DNA of 19,223 nt from Oscillospiraceae bacterium (GCA_004554485.1 SFLS01000023.1:1-19223), one strand, 5' to 3'; counted from the first letter of the stretch, positions 1 through 7,850 are shown. Notes: generated by a model from the letters alone, not told the origin. Numbers and translations are program-made.

Positions 1-1
1 G

Positions 2-1834
2 ATTGTAACCCGTGAGGTCTGCCGATTTGCGAGAAACACCGTTGACACTCTTGTTACCACAAGAGAACTGAAAAATATCGGCGTTGAGGTGTATTTTGTG
101 GAGGATAATATTTGGACAATGGACGGAGACGGTGAACTTCGACTGACAATTATGGCAACCCTTGCACAAGAGGAAAGCCGCAAAACCTCGGAGCGTGTAA
201 AAGCCGGACAGCATATCAGCCGACAACAAGGTATGGTGTACGGCAGAGGAAATATCTTGGGTTATAACCGTAAAGCAAAATCCACATACACAATAAACTC
301 CGAACAGGCGGAAACCGTGCGAATGATTTTTGATATGTACTTACAGGGCGAAATGGGCGCCTCCAAAATTGCGAACGAGCTCACACGGCTTGGACGAAAA
401 AATGCATCGGGTTTGGTAAAGTGGTCACCGTGCGTAATTACGAGAATTGTCAATAACCCTACATATATGGGTTATCAGGCTTACGGAAAATCATACAGCA
501 ACAACTATCTTGAACAAAAACGAATACTTAATAACGATTTTTCCACATATATGCTCGTAAAAAGCGATTATGAGCCTATTATAACCGAGGAAGAATGGTA
601 TCGGTGTCAGGAAATCAAACAACGGAGAGTAACAAAAACAATAGGCGTTTCTACCGACGGCAAGAAGAAACAACCGAATCACGGCAAAAACGAAACAAAA
701 GACCTGTGGGCAACCAAATTGAAATGCCGATGCGGAGCGTCCTTCCGCAGAAATCGCTGGCACAAAAACAACAACGCACCTTGGTCATACGGATACCTTT
801 GCTATAACAGGTTGAACAATGGCTCCGCTCAAAAACGTCGTGACGCAGGATTGGACGATACCGGCTACTGCGACCAGACGGAAATACCCGATTGGAAACT
901 TGAAATGATGGGCAAAATGATTATGGAGCAGGTATGGCGGACAAGAGCCGAAGATATAAAACTCGCCTGCGAGATACTTCAAGAATGTTATAAACTGGAT
1001 AGTAAATCCCCTCGGCAAAACAAATCGGTTATGCTTGCAAATATCGAAAAACTGAAATCCAAAAAAGATATTCTTTTGGATATGCGCAGCGACGGCGAAA
1101 TCACAAAAGAGGAATTTTTGAACAAGAAAGAAGAAATCGACATAAAGATTTCACAGCTGACCGCAGAATATGAAAAAGACGATTGCCCGATCGAAAGCGA
1201 CGAAGCGGGTTTGGAACTTGGTAAAATTGAAGCGGCGCTGAATGAGCTGATTGATTTTTCACAACCGGTCTTGCCCCGTGAAATTTATCAGAAGTTTGTT
1301 GCAAAGGTAACGCCTTACAGCAAAACTCATTACAGGTGGTATCTGAATTTAGACGGCACGGGAACACAGACGGCAGACGTTAAGGTGAACGGCAGAAAAT
1401 CCAATGCGGCTGTCGCATTCTGCGATGAGGGGGAAATTCCCCCGGTACATTTTAAAGAGATTATTTTCTTTAATATTTTGAAACAGGAAATTATAAATAA
1501 AAAATCGTTTTTCGTGGCTACTCTGCACAGGCTGCTATCAAAGCAAAATAAGCGGTTCCTTAACAAAGCCCCCGTTCCGTACGGAACGGGGGCTTTGTGC
1601 GGCTTACCGCATTTCGGGACGGGGCGGCGTTTTACGGGGCGAAAGGATGCCGCAGTTTTCAAAAAATATTTACATTTTCCACCTTGTCAGCGCAGGGCGC
1701 ACAGGGTTATACTAAAACCAGATTCGGGACCCCGTTTTCGACAAGATGAAACCGGAAAACGGCGGTCTTTTTTTCGGTTCGGGGAGGGTGCAAGGTGGTA
1801 TTTTCCAGCCTGCTGTTTGTCTTTTTGTTTTTGA
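2..1834 (+). CDS. Large serine recombinase, 5' end outside the window
   Basis: Site-specific DNA recombinase of the large serine family, probably the integrase of an element extending to the left. The frame is open from base 2, where IVTREVCRFARNT is the late part of the resolvase catalytic domain; the catalytic serine and the first ~70-80 residues lie outside. Then come the Recombinase domain (about 250-620, from GYNRKAK to the NNPTYMGY motif), a zinc ribbon (about 720-870, starting KCRCG) and a C-terminal coiled coil rich in Lys and Glu (about 1020-1200). The gene is AT-richer than the host genes that follow, in line with transfer. The 3' end is odd: after about 1500 the frame passes through a perfect palindrome (1563-1598) and the promoter of the next gene, and overlaps that gene by 40 bases. 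The last ~100 residues are therefore probably not native. The family call is firm; the true end is uncertain. Confidence 0.88.
   Translation: MVTREVCRFARNTVDTLVTTRELKNIGVEVYFVEDNIWTMDGDGELRLTIMATLAQEESRKTSERVKAGQHISRQQGMVYGRGNILGYNRKAKSTYTINSEQAETVRMIFDMYLQGEMGASKIANELTRLGRKNASGLVKWSPCVITRIVNNPTYMGYQAYGKSYSNNYLEQKRILNNDFSTYMLVKSDYEPIITEEEWYRCQEIKQRRVTKTIGVSTDGKKKQPNHGKNETKDLWATKLKCRCGASFRRNRWHKNNNAPWSYGYLCYNRLNNGSAQKRRDAGLDDTGYCDQTEIPDWKLEMMGKMIMEQVWRTRAEDIKLACEILQECYKLDSKSPRQNKSVMLANIEKLKSKKDILLDMRSDGEITKEEFLNKKEEIDIKISQLTAEYEKDDCPIESDEAGLELGKIEAALNELIDFSQPVLPREIYQKFVAKVTPYSKTHYRWYLNLDGTGTQTADVKVNGRKSNAAVAFCDEGEIPPVHFKEIIFFNILKQEIINKKSFFVATLHRLLSKQNKRFLNKAPVPYGTGALCGLPHFGTGRRFTGRKDAAVFKKYLHFPPCQRRAHRVILKPDSGPRFRQDETGKRRSFFRFGEGARWYFPACCLSFCF
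1563..1598. terminator. Perfect 36-bp palindrome, terminator-like
   Basis: Arms ACAAAGCCCCCGTTCCGT and its exact reverse complement meet with no spacer, so an RNA hairpin would have a 16-bp stem and a 4-nt loop. The U-tract is weak on both strands (TTTGTG on plus, TTTGTTAA on minus). It sits near where AT-rich recombinase sequence gives way to GC-rich host sequence. It is most likely a host bidirectional terminator next to the insertion point. A recombination-site role is possible but not shown. Confidence 0.6.
1684..1712 (+). promoter_or_regulatory. Promoter of the MBOAT-DHHW operon
   Basis: TTGTCA (1684-1689), a 17-bp spacer and TTATAC (1707-1712) match the sigma-A consensus at 5/6 and 4/6. 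Transcription would start near 1719, about 75 bases before the acyltransferase start, so the leader would include the hairpin at 1728-1774. Confidence 0.6.
1728..1774 (+). terminator. Leader hairpin with U-tract (possible attenuator)
   Basis: GACCCCGTTTTC (1728-1739) pairs with GAAAACGGCGGTC (1755-1767) over 12 bp with one bulged C, followed by seven T (1768-1774). This is an intrinsic-terminator shape placed between the promoter and the ribosome site GGGGAGGG (1781-1788). Bases 1730-1734 (CCCCG) could alternatively pair with the CGGGG at the ribosome site. It could be an attenuator, a 5' stabilising hairpin, or the terminator of a displaced upstream gene. Confidence 0.5.
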
Positions 1835-3237
1835 CGCTGAACCTGGTCTCCCAGGCGAGGCTGCGTGGTGTGCGCGCCAAAAATATTGCCATGCTGGCCT
1901 TCTCGCTGGTCTTTTTCAGCTGGGCGGGGCCGCGGTATGTGGCGCTGCTTCTGCTGGATACCGCCCTGTGCTGGCTTTTCGCGCTGCGCATCGAAAAGAA
2001 CCCCCGCACCAAAAAGCGCTCGCTGGTGCTGTGCACGGCGCTGCTGCTGGCGGTGCTGGCCGTTTTTAAGTATACCGGCTTTTTGCTGGGCAACCTGCAA
2101 AGCCTGACCGGCTGGCCGGAGGTCATCCCGGAGATCGTGCTGCCCATCGGGATCTCATTCTATACCTTCCAGCTGATCAGCTATGTGGCCGACGTTTACC
2201 GGGGCGAGGTGCCCGCACAGAAAAAGTACTGGATGCTGCTGCTTTACGCCAGTCTGTTCCACCAGTGCATCGCGGGGCCCATTGTGCGCTACCGGGATGT
2301 GGCCGCCGACCTGGAACGCCGGCAGGTGCATTCCGCCGAGGTGAGCCGCGGGGTGAGCCGCTTTACCGTGGGGCTGGCCAAAAAAGCGGTGCTGGCCAAT
2401 TCGGTGGCGGCGCTGGCCGACCGCTGGCTGCCGCTGACAGCCGAGGGGCTTTCCGCCATCCCCACCGCAGGGCTGTGGCTGGGCGGCTTTTGCTATATGC
2501 TGCAGATCTATCTGGATTTTTCGGCCTACTCCGACATGGCGATCGGCATGGGGCTGATGTGCGGGCTGCACTATAAGGAAAACTTCCGGTACCCCTATCT
2601 GGCCGATTCGGTGACCGAGTTCTGGCGGCGGTGGCACATTTCGCTTTCCTCCTTTTTCCGGGATTATGTCTATATCCCGCTGGGCGGCAACCGCTGCTCC
2701 CGGGGGCGGCAGCTGCTGAACCTGCTGATCGTGTGGGGGCTGACCGGCCTGTGGCACGGCGCTTCCTGGAACTATGTGCTGTGGGGGCTGTACTTCTTCG
2801 TCTTTCTGGCCGCGGAAAAATTCCTGCTGGCGGAGCGGCTGCCCCGGATACCGCGGGCACTGCGGCATCTGGCGGTGCTGGGGATCGTCTATTTCTGCTG
2901 GGTCATCTTCAAGTTCCGGGACCCGGCGGCGCTGGGGACGATGCTTTCCGGACTGTTCGGCGGCAACGGCGCCGCGACCGATATGGCGGTTTCGCTGAGT
3001 TTTCAGAACAACCTCTTTTTGCTGGTCGTGGCGGCGGTGGCCTGTACCCCGCTGACGGCCCGGCTGTGGCAGCGGCTGAAGGAAGCGACAGGTCCCGAGG
3101 GCCGGCTGTGCGAAAGCCGCTTTTGGTGCGGGGCCTGTGCGGTGTGGGAGGCAATCCATCCGGTGGTCCTGCTGCTGATCTCCGCCATGGCGCTGGCCGG
3201 CAACAGCTACAATCCGTTTTTGTATTTCCAGTTCTGA
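1795..3237 (+). CDS. MBOAT-family O-acyltransferase (AlgI-like)
   Basis: Polytopic membrane enzyme of the membrane-bound O-acyltransferase family. Relatives such as AlgI and DltB pass acyl groups across the membrane onto extracytoplasmic glycans or teichoic acids. The 480-residue length fits. The N-terminal VFSSLLFVFLFL segment and the following hydrophobic helices are typical. The core FWRRWHISLSSFFRDY is at residues 276-291 and GLWHGASWN at 318-326; His321 matches the conserved catalytic histidine and His281 is the second conserved one. The start is GTG 1795, set by GGGGAGGG six bases upstream. The next gene starts 13 bases after the stop and encodes an AlgX/AlgJ-like partner, so the pair probably acylates a surface polymer. 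No polymerase or glycosyltransferase lies beside it, so the acceptor is unknown. Confidence 0.93.
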   Translation: MVFSSLLFVFLFLTLNLVSQARLRGVRAKNIAMLAFSLVFFSWAGPRYVALLLLDTALCWLFALRIEKNPRTKKRSLVLCTALLLAVLAVFKYTGFLLGNLQSLTGWPEVIPEIVLPIGISFYTFQLISYVADVYRGEVPAQKKYWMLLLYASLFHQCIAGPIVRYRDVAADLERRQVHSAEVSRGVSRFTVGLAKKAVLANSVAALADRWLPLTAEGLSAIPTAGLWLGGFCYMLQIYLDFSAYSDMAIGMGLMCGLHYKENFRYPYLADSVTEFWRRWHISLSSFFRDYVYIPLGGNRCSRGRQLLNLLIVWGLTGLWHGASWNYVLWGLYFFVFLAAEKFLLAERLPRIPRALRHLAVLGIVYFCWVIFKFRDPAALGTMLSGLFGGNGAATDMAVSLSFQNNLFLLVVAAVACTPLTARLWQRLKEATGPEGRLCESRFWCGACAVWEAIHPVVLLLISAMALAGNSYNPFLYFQF

Positions 3238-3250
3238 GGAGGGCGCCGCA

Positions 3251-4588
3251 ATGAACAAGAAAAATTGGGAAAGGAGCGCGCGCCCCATCAAGCTGCTGCT
3301 GTTTTTCGGGGTGCTGGCGGTGCTTTGCCTCATCGGGCTGGTGCTGCCCCGTCCGACGGTAAGCGAGCTGGAAAAGCGGGAACTGACCGAATTCCCCGCC
3401 ATTACCTGGCAGAGCTTTTGGGACGGCAGCTTCTTTTCCGCTGTGGATACCTGGTATGCCGATACCTATCCGCTGCGGGAGCCGCTGATTGCCGGCAACC
3501 ACCTGCTGCAGGGGCTGTACGGCATCCAGACCGACGTGATCGTGGGCGGAGAGGAGCAGGGAGAGGAGATCCCGCAGATCGGGGAGGGACAGGTTGAGCT
3601 GCCCACCCTGCCGCAGCAGACGGAGGAACCGGGCGAAAACCCTGAACCGCCCGCCGCGGACGAACCGCCCCAGGACGGCAACGTGACGGCGCCGGGAGAG
3701 ATGATCAGCGGGATCTATGTCAGCGACAACGTGGGCTACGGCCTGTACTACTTTGTGCAGAAAAACGCCGACTGGTACGCGGCGATCCTGAATGAGGCCC
3801 AGAGCCGTCTGGCGGGGCGCGCCAACCTGTACAGCGTGGTCGCGCCCATCAACGGCGGCGTGATGCTGAGCGAGGAGCTGCAGAATCAGCTGCACGTCAG
3901 CGACCAGCGGGAGGCCATCCGCTATCTTTACAGCCGCATGGACCCCGGCATCCGCACCGTGGAGATCTTTGACACGCTGCGGGCGCATGTGGAGGAATAT
4001 CTGTACTTCCATACCGACCACCACTGGACGGCGCTGGGCGCCTACTACGCCTATACCCAGTACGCGGCGGCGGCCGGGCTGACCCCGCACACGCTGGACC
4101 AGTTTGAACGGGTGGAATACCCCGGCTTTTTGGGGACCTATTATTCCAGCAGCGGCATCACTTCGCTGGCGGCCAACCCCGATACCGTGATCGCCTATCG
4201 CCCGATGGGCACCAATCAAATGAAGATGACGATGCCCGACGGCACCGTTTACGACTGGTATGTGGTGAACGATGTTTCGAACTACGCCAGCAGCGTGAAG
4301 TACGGCTGCTTTGCCGGCGGAGACCAGCCCTATAATGAGGTGGAAAACCCCGCCATCACCGACGGCTCCGCCTGCCTGGTCATCAAGGACAGCTACGGCA
4401 ATGCCTTTATTCCCTTTTTGGTGGACCACTACCAGTATCTGTACTGGGTGGATTTCCGCTATTACAAGGGCTCCATTTACGACCTGGTGGAGCAGAAGGG
4501 GATCCGGGACGTGGTGGTGGTGCAGAACATCTACAACACCGCCGCCGAGGGAACCCTTTCTTCGCTGCAGGCGCTGATTGAGCGATAA
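3251..4588 (+). CDS. DHHW-family SGNH hydrolase-like protein (AlgX/AlgJ type)
   Basis: Membrane-anchored extracytoplasmic partner of the preceding MBOAT protein, 445 residues. One N-terminal membrane segment (about 13-33) is followed by a region with W-Y-A-D-T-Y-P-L-R (68-76). A Pro/Glu-rich linker spans about 100-150. The family signature DHHW is at 256-259, and a KDSYGN block at 379-384 carries the likely nucleophile Ser381. Asp256, His258 and Ser381 would form the SGNH triad. In alginate and cellulose systems such proteins take the acyl group exported by the MBOAT protein and put it on the polymer. Ribosome site AGGAGGG lies 7 bases before ATG 3251, and the 13-base gap implies co-transcription. 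The family call is solid; the substrate is not known. Confidence 0.88.
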   Translation: MNKKNWERSARPIKLLLFFGVLAVLCLIGLVLPRPTVSELEKRELTEFPAITWQSFWDGSFFSAVDTWYADTYPLREPLIAGNHLLQGLYGIQTDVIVGGEEQGEEIPQIGEGQVELPTLPQQTEEPGENPEPPAADEPPQDGNVTAPGEMISGIYVSDNVGYGLYYFVQKNADWYAAILNEAQSRLAGRANLYSVVAPINGGVMLSEELQNQLHVSDQREAIRYLYSRMDPGIRTVEIFDTLRAHVEEYLYFHTDHHWTALGAYYAYTQYAAAAGLTPHTLDQFERVEYPGFLGTYYSSSGITSLAANPDTVIAYRPMGTNQMKMTMPDGTVYDWYVVNDVSNYASSVKYGCFAGGDQPYNEVENPAITDGSACLVIKDSYGNAFIPFLVDHYQYLYWVDFRYYKGSIYDLVEQKGIRDVVVVQNIYNTAAEGTLSSLQALIER

Positions 4589-4604
4589 CGCAAAATACGC
4601 AGAA

Positions 4605-4648
4605 CGCCGCCCCAGACCGGAATGCTCCGGCCGGGGGCGGCGGTTTTT
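4605..4648 (+). terminator. Intrinsic terminator after the MBOAT-DHHW operon
   Basis: CGCCGCCCC (4605-4613) pairs with GGGGCGGCG (4634-4642), with an inner CCGG/CCGG helix, followed by TTTTT. It is 16 bases past the stop. It may also stop the convergent PPOX transcript, but the minus-strand U-tract is poor. Confidence 0.85.
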
Positions 4649-4683
4649 ACGCCTATTTATATAGGAAGGGGGGGGAGACGGCT

Positions 4684-5088
4684 TTAATCCTCGATGGGGG
4701 TAAAGACGTTATCGCGACTGATCTCCGCGACGATATCGGAGAGGTAGAAGGTGGCCTGTACCATGCCGTTTTCCTCATTGTACAATTTGCGCAGGCTGGG
4801 GGCGACCTCAAACATATGGGCCTGCACCTCGGGACGCAGATCAAAGTGGGCGACACCCTTGACCCGCATAAAGCTGCCGTCGGGATTCATGGCGCAGATC
4901 TCCACATTGGGATTGGCCTTGACCTGCTTGTAGCTTTCCTTGTGGGTGCCCATGCCGAAGTACAGTTTGTCTTCAAAGATCATGGTAAAGCCGAAGGGGC
5001 GGACACGGGGCTTATCGCCATCGCAGCTGGCAAAGAAAAAGCCGTTGCACTGTTTGAGATAATCGTAGATCTTCTGGATCTTGCTCAT
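4684..5088 (-). CDS. Pyridoxamine 5'-phosphate oxidase-family (FMN-binding split-barrel) protein
   Basis: Small flavin-binding protein, 134 residues. It has the usual compact PPOX layout: an N-terminal helix (IQKIYDYLKQ), then FFFASCDGDKPRVRPFGF (about 17-34), whose R-x-R-P-F-G-F end is typical of the FMN phosphate-binding strand. Then come FEDKLYFGMGTHKESYKQ and a central barrel strand ending in RVKGVAHF. Relatives are FMN- or F420-dependent oxidoreductases or flavin and haem binders. The reaction cannot be told from sequence, and true PdxH activity is unlikely at this length. The start is ATG 5088 with AAGGAGGA about 7 bases upstream; a longer upstream open frame covers leader and promoter DNA. 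It is transcribed alone, divergently from livJ. Confidence 0.85.
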   Translation of the reverse strand: MSKIQKIYDYLKQCNGFFFASCDGDKPRVRPFGFTMIFEDKLYFGMGTHKESYKQVKANPNVEICAMNPDGSFMRVKGVAHFDLRPEVQAHMFEVAPSLRKLYNEENGMVQATFYLSDIVAEISRDNVFTPIED

Positions 5089-5176
5089 GTTGAATTCCTC
5101 CTTAGATGATGGGTGGCACCAAACAACAGGAGCGCGGCGAAGGAGGCGTACGCCCTGATTGAGGGATGCTGCTATT

Positions 5177-5205
5177 ACTTTAGCACAACCGGAAAGCGCC
5201 GTCAA
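5177..5205 (-). promoter_or_regulatory. Promoter of the PPOX gene
   Basis: On the minus strand, TTGACG (5205-5200), a 17-bp spacer and TAAAGT (5182-5177). The -35 matches 5/6 and the -10 matches 4/6. The leader would be about 80 bases. Confidence 0.5.
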
Positions 5206-5240
5206 TGCCGTCCCCCGGCCCGGCCGGGGAGCCAATAAAT

Positions 5241-5432
5241 TGCACAAAAATATAAAACAACTGCAAAAACTGTCTCCGGAACAGGAACAAAAAAGGAGAA
5301 AAGAATCCAGCAGTGAAAAACATACCAAAAAAATGAAAGTCGGCTTGCAAAAAGGAACGGTCAAGATGCACAAAAATCGGAACTTATGCATTGCAAACCA
5401 ACCAAAATGCAATAAAAAAATGATTTGCAAAA
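5241..5432. repeat. Helically phased TGCA / A-tract array upstream of livJ
   Basis: TGCA occurs at 5241, 5262, 5346, 5367, 5387, 5392, 5408 and 5426. Six of these fall within one base of a grid of 21 bp (two helical turns). Many are followed by A-runs, and further A-runs of 5-7 bases lie at 5289-5294, 5316-5320, 5327-5333 and 5414-5420. The tract is AT-rich, lies inside GC-rich host DNA, holds no convincing gene and abuts the livJ promoter. It is likely curved DNA, a multi-site operator, or both. Confidence 0.5.
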
Positions 5433-5452
5433 CGCCGCGAAGTTGCTATAAT
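5425..5452 (+). promoter_or_regulatory. livJ promoter
   Basis: TTGCAA (5425-5430), a 16-bp spacer and a perfect TATAAT (5447-5452), with an A-rich stretch just upstream resembling an UP element. The start would be near 5459, about 70 bases before the livJ ATG. Confidence 0.8.
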
Positions 5453-5528
5453 ACTACTAATATCTTTCTGTGGCGTACAGTTGTACACCTATGAAGGTAC
5501 AAACCCTATTTCCAGTAAGGAGGACACA

Positions 5529-6731
5529 ATGATGAAAAAACTGATTGCTGTGCTGCTGTGCCTGGTCATGGTTGCTTCCATGGTCGCTTGCGGCGGCAAC
5601 AACAACGAGCCCACCGAGACCGGCGATAAAGTGATCACCATCGGTGTGTTTGAGCCCACCTCCGGCCAGAACGGCGCCGGCGGCAAGAAAGAGATCCTGG
5701 GCATCCAGTACGCTCATTCCCTCTATCCCACCGTTACCATCGGCGGCGAGGAGTACAAGATCGAGCTGACCTATGCCGATAACCAGTCCGACGCTTCCAA
5801 GGCGCCCACCGCTGCCCAGCAGCTGGTCTCCAAGAAGGTCACCGCTGTCATCGGCACCTACGGTTCCAGCTGCGCCATTGCTGCGGGCCCCTACTTTGAG
5901 GAAGCCAAGATCCCCGCGGTCGGCACCTCCTGCACCAACCCCCAGGTTACCCAGGGCAACGACTACTATTTCCGCGTTTGCTTTATCGATCCCTTCCAGG
6001 GTACTGTAATGGCTCAGTATGCCTGGAATAAGGGCATTACCAATGCCGCAGTCATCGTAGAGGCCGGTGACGACTACTCTGCCGGTTTCGGCAACTATTT
6101 CGTTCAGGCCTTTGAGGGTCTCGGCGGCAAAGTAACAAGAATCGAATTCCAGACCAGTGAGACCGACTTCTCCGGTACCATGACCACTCTGGCGGCGAAC
6201 GGCGTTACCGCCATCTTCAGCCCCGTTGCGATCGAAACCGCTCCCTACATCATTACCCAGGCCCGTAATGCCGGCATCACCGGCCCGATTATGGCTGGCG
6301 ATACTTGGGACGATATCTCCATCATCCAGCGTGTGACCGAGGCCGGCTGCAGCATCGACGATATCTACTTCTCCACTTTCTATGATGAAAAGGATGAAGA
6401 GAACGAGGCTGCCTATAACTTCGCCACCGGCTTTAAGGCCTGGCTGAAAGAGGACCCCGCCCGCATCACCGATAACTCCGAGAGCGAGGAGATCTCCGCT
6501 GTGACCGCCTGCGGCTACGACGCTTACATGGCTGTATACTATGCCCTGCAGGCTGCCCAGTCCACCGACGGTGAGGCTCTGCGTGACGCGCTGGCCACCC
6601 TGGAAGTCAAGGGCCTGGTCACCGGCGACCTGAAGTTTGATGAGAACGGCGACGCCGTTAAGAACTACGCTGTCGTTAAGACTCCCACCGAGAACGGCTT
6701 TGTCTTTGCCGACGCCGTTACCTTCGGCTAA
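5529..6731 (+). CDS. livJ: Branched-chain amino-acid ABC transporter substrate-binding lipoprotein
   Basis: Extracellular periplasmic-binding-protein type 1 receptor, 400 residues, that would capture leucine, isoleucine, valine or a related amino acid and deliver it to LivHM. It starts with a lipoprotein signal (MMKKLIAVLLCLVM...) ending at the lipobox MVAC with Cys21, then a Gly/Asn-rich tether. The mature domain shows the LivJ/LivK pattern: ITIGVFEPTSGQNGAGG at the first strand, a YADNQSDASKAPTAAQQLV block, and IGTYGSSCAIAAGP in the binding cleft. The start is ATG 5529 (an adjacent ATG at 5532 is equally possible) behind TAAGGAGG at 5516-5523; a TTG 48 bases earlier would add a non-signal extension. 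First gene of the liv operon, behind its own strong promoter. Exact ligand not determinable. Confidence 0.94.
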   Translation: MMKKLIAVLLCLVMVASMVACGGNNNEPTETGDKVITIGVFEPTSGQNGAGGKKEILGIQYAHSLYPTVTIGGEEYKIELTYADNQSDASKAPTAAQQLVSKKVTAVIGTYGSSCAIAAGPYFEEAKIPAVGTSCTNPQVTQGNDYYFRVCFIDPFQGTVMAQYAWNKGITNAAVIVEAGDDYSAGFGNYFVQAFEGLGGKVTRIEFQTSETDFSGTMTTLAANGVTAIFSPVAIETAPYIITQARNAGITGPIMAGDTWDDISIIQRVTEAGCSIDDIYFSTFYDEKDEENEAAYNFATGFKAWLKEDPARITDNSESEEISAVTACGYDAYMAVYYALQAAQSTDGEALRDALATLEVKGLVTGDLKFDENGDAVKNYAVVKTPTENGFVFADAVTFG

Positions 6732-6761
6732 TTTTTGGGTCTGACATCACAGATTTTTGCT

Positions 6762-6816
6762 GCGGCTGCGCGGCGAGGGGGAGCCATATGGCTTTCTCCC
6801 TCGCTGCGCTTGCCGC
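6762..6816. repeat. Long imperfect inverted repeat between livJ and livH
   Basis: The arms GCGGCTGCGCGGCGAGGG and CCCTCGCTGCGCTTGCCGC pair almost continuously around the central palindrome AGCCATATGGCT (6782-6793). A second hairpin follows (CTTTGCG 6839-6845 with CGCAAAG 6878-6884). There is no U-tract, so it is more likely an mRNA-stabilising or processing structure, or a REP/MITE-like dispersed repeat, than a terminator. The 210-base gap holds no convincing gene; an open frame through it lacks a ribosome site. Confidence 0.6.
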
Positions 6817-6941
6817 CGTTTCTGCAGGGTGCGGCGTTCTTTGCGAGGGCTTTGACCCGAAGCGGCGTGAAAACCCCCGCAAAGGGGACCGCAGATTGTC
6901 CGTTTTCCCCCGGCATATCCTTTTCAAACGGAGGCAGTGTT

Positions 6942-7850
6942 ATGCACGACTTTACCTATTATGCCCAGATCCTTATTTCCGGGCTTACCATCGGCAGCCT
7001 GTACGCGCTGATCGCCATCGGCTACACCATGGTGTACGGCATCCTGCGGCTGATCAACTTTGCCCACGGCGATATGTTTATGGTTGCCGGCTTTATCATG
7101 ATCTATATCACCTCCTGGAGCAGCAGCTTTTTGGGGGGCGGCAGCATCCTAGTGGGGCTGATCCTGACCCTTATCCTGACAGTGGTGCTGGGCGTAATGA
7201 TTGAAAAAGTGGCCTACAAGCCGCTGCGGCAGGCGCCGCGCATGTCGGTCATGATCTCGGCCATCGGCGTGAGCTACCTGCTGCAGAACCTGGCTACCTA
7301 CGTCACCGGCGGTCTGGCCCAGGCTTACCCCAATATTCCGTGGCTGAGAAAAGAGATCGCCCTGGGCAGCATTACCGTCAAGCGGCTGGCGATCCTGACC
7401 CCGCTGCTGACCATCCTCCTGGTGGTGGCGCTGGTGCTGATCATCAAGCACACCAAGATGGGCATGGCCATGCGCGCCGTGGCCAAGGATTTTGATACCG
7501 CGCAGCTGATGGGCATCCGGATCGACCGGGTTATCAGCATCACCTTTGTCATCGGCTCGCTGCTGGCGGCCGTCGGCTCCATCCTGTACTTCAGCTATAT
7601 CGGGCAGGTCAGCCCCACCATCGGCTCCATGCCGGGCCTGAAGTCCTTTGTGGCGGCGGTATTCGGCGGCATCGGTTCGGTGCCGGGCGCTGTGATCGGC
7701 TCCTATATCATCGGGATCTGCGAGACCTTTATCAAATCCAACCAGGATATTTCCATCTTCAGCAACGCCTTTACCTTTGCGCTGCTGATCGTCATCCTCC
7801 TGATTAAGCCCAACGGCCTGTTCGGAGAGAAACTGAAGGAGAAGGTGTAA
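6942..7850 (+). CDS. livH: Branched-chain amino-acid ABC transporter permease LivH
   Basis: First inner-membrane permease subunit, 302 residues. It pairs with LivM to form the channel. The N-terminus has GLTIGSLYALIAIGYTMVYG and LRLINFAHGDMFM, the LivH hallmark in which the INFAHGD turn is nearly invariant. Several more hydrophobic segments follow. The cytoplasmic coupling loop AVAKDFDTAQLMGI (about residues 182-195) contacts the ATPases. The start is ATG 6942, behind GGAGG at 6930-6934. An in-frame TTG 207 bases upstream would give an extension encoded by the inverted-repeat region, so it is rejected. livM starts 3 bases after the stop. Confidence 0.95.
   Translation: MHDFTYYAQILISGLTIGSLYALIAIGYTMVYGILRLINFAHGDMFMVAGFIMIYITSWSSSFLGGGSILVGLILTLILTVVLGVMIEKVAYKPLRQAPRMSVMISAIGVSYLLQNLATYVTGGLAQAYPNIPWLRKEIALGSITVKRLAILTPLLTILLVVALVLIIKHTKMGMAMRAVAKDFDTAQLMGIRIDRVISITFVIGSLLAAVGSILYFSYIGQVSPTIGSMPGLKSFVAAVFGGIGSVPGAVIGSYIIGICETFIKSNQDISIFSNAFTFALLIVILLIKPNGLFGEKLKEKV

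Noticed and set aside
2155..4429. Long minus-strand open frames opposite MBOAT and DHHW.
   Set aside because: Gln/Pro/His-rich shadows of GC-rich plus-strand genes, without ribosome sites or domains.
5111..5120. GGGTGGCACC resembles the T-box core.
   Set aside because: It is on the plus strand, about 400 bases from livJ, with no stem I, specifier loop or terminator. In the PPOX leader (minus strand) the sequence reads the wrong way.
5159..5494. A 111-codon plus-strand frame upstream of livJ.
   Set aside because: It is Lys/Asn-rich, spans the livJ promoter and its A-tracts, and has no ribosome site. It reflects AT-rich regulatory DNA.
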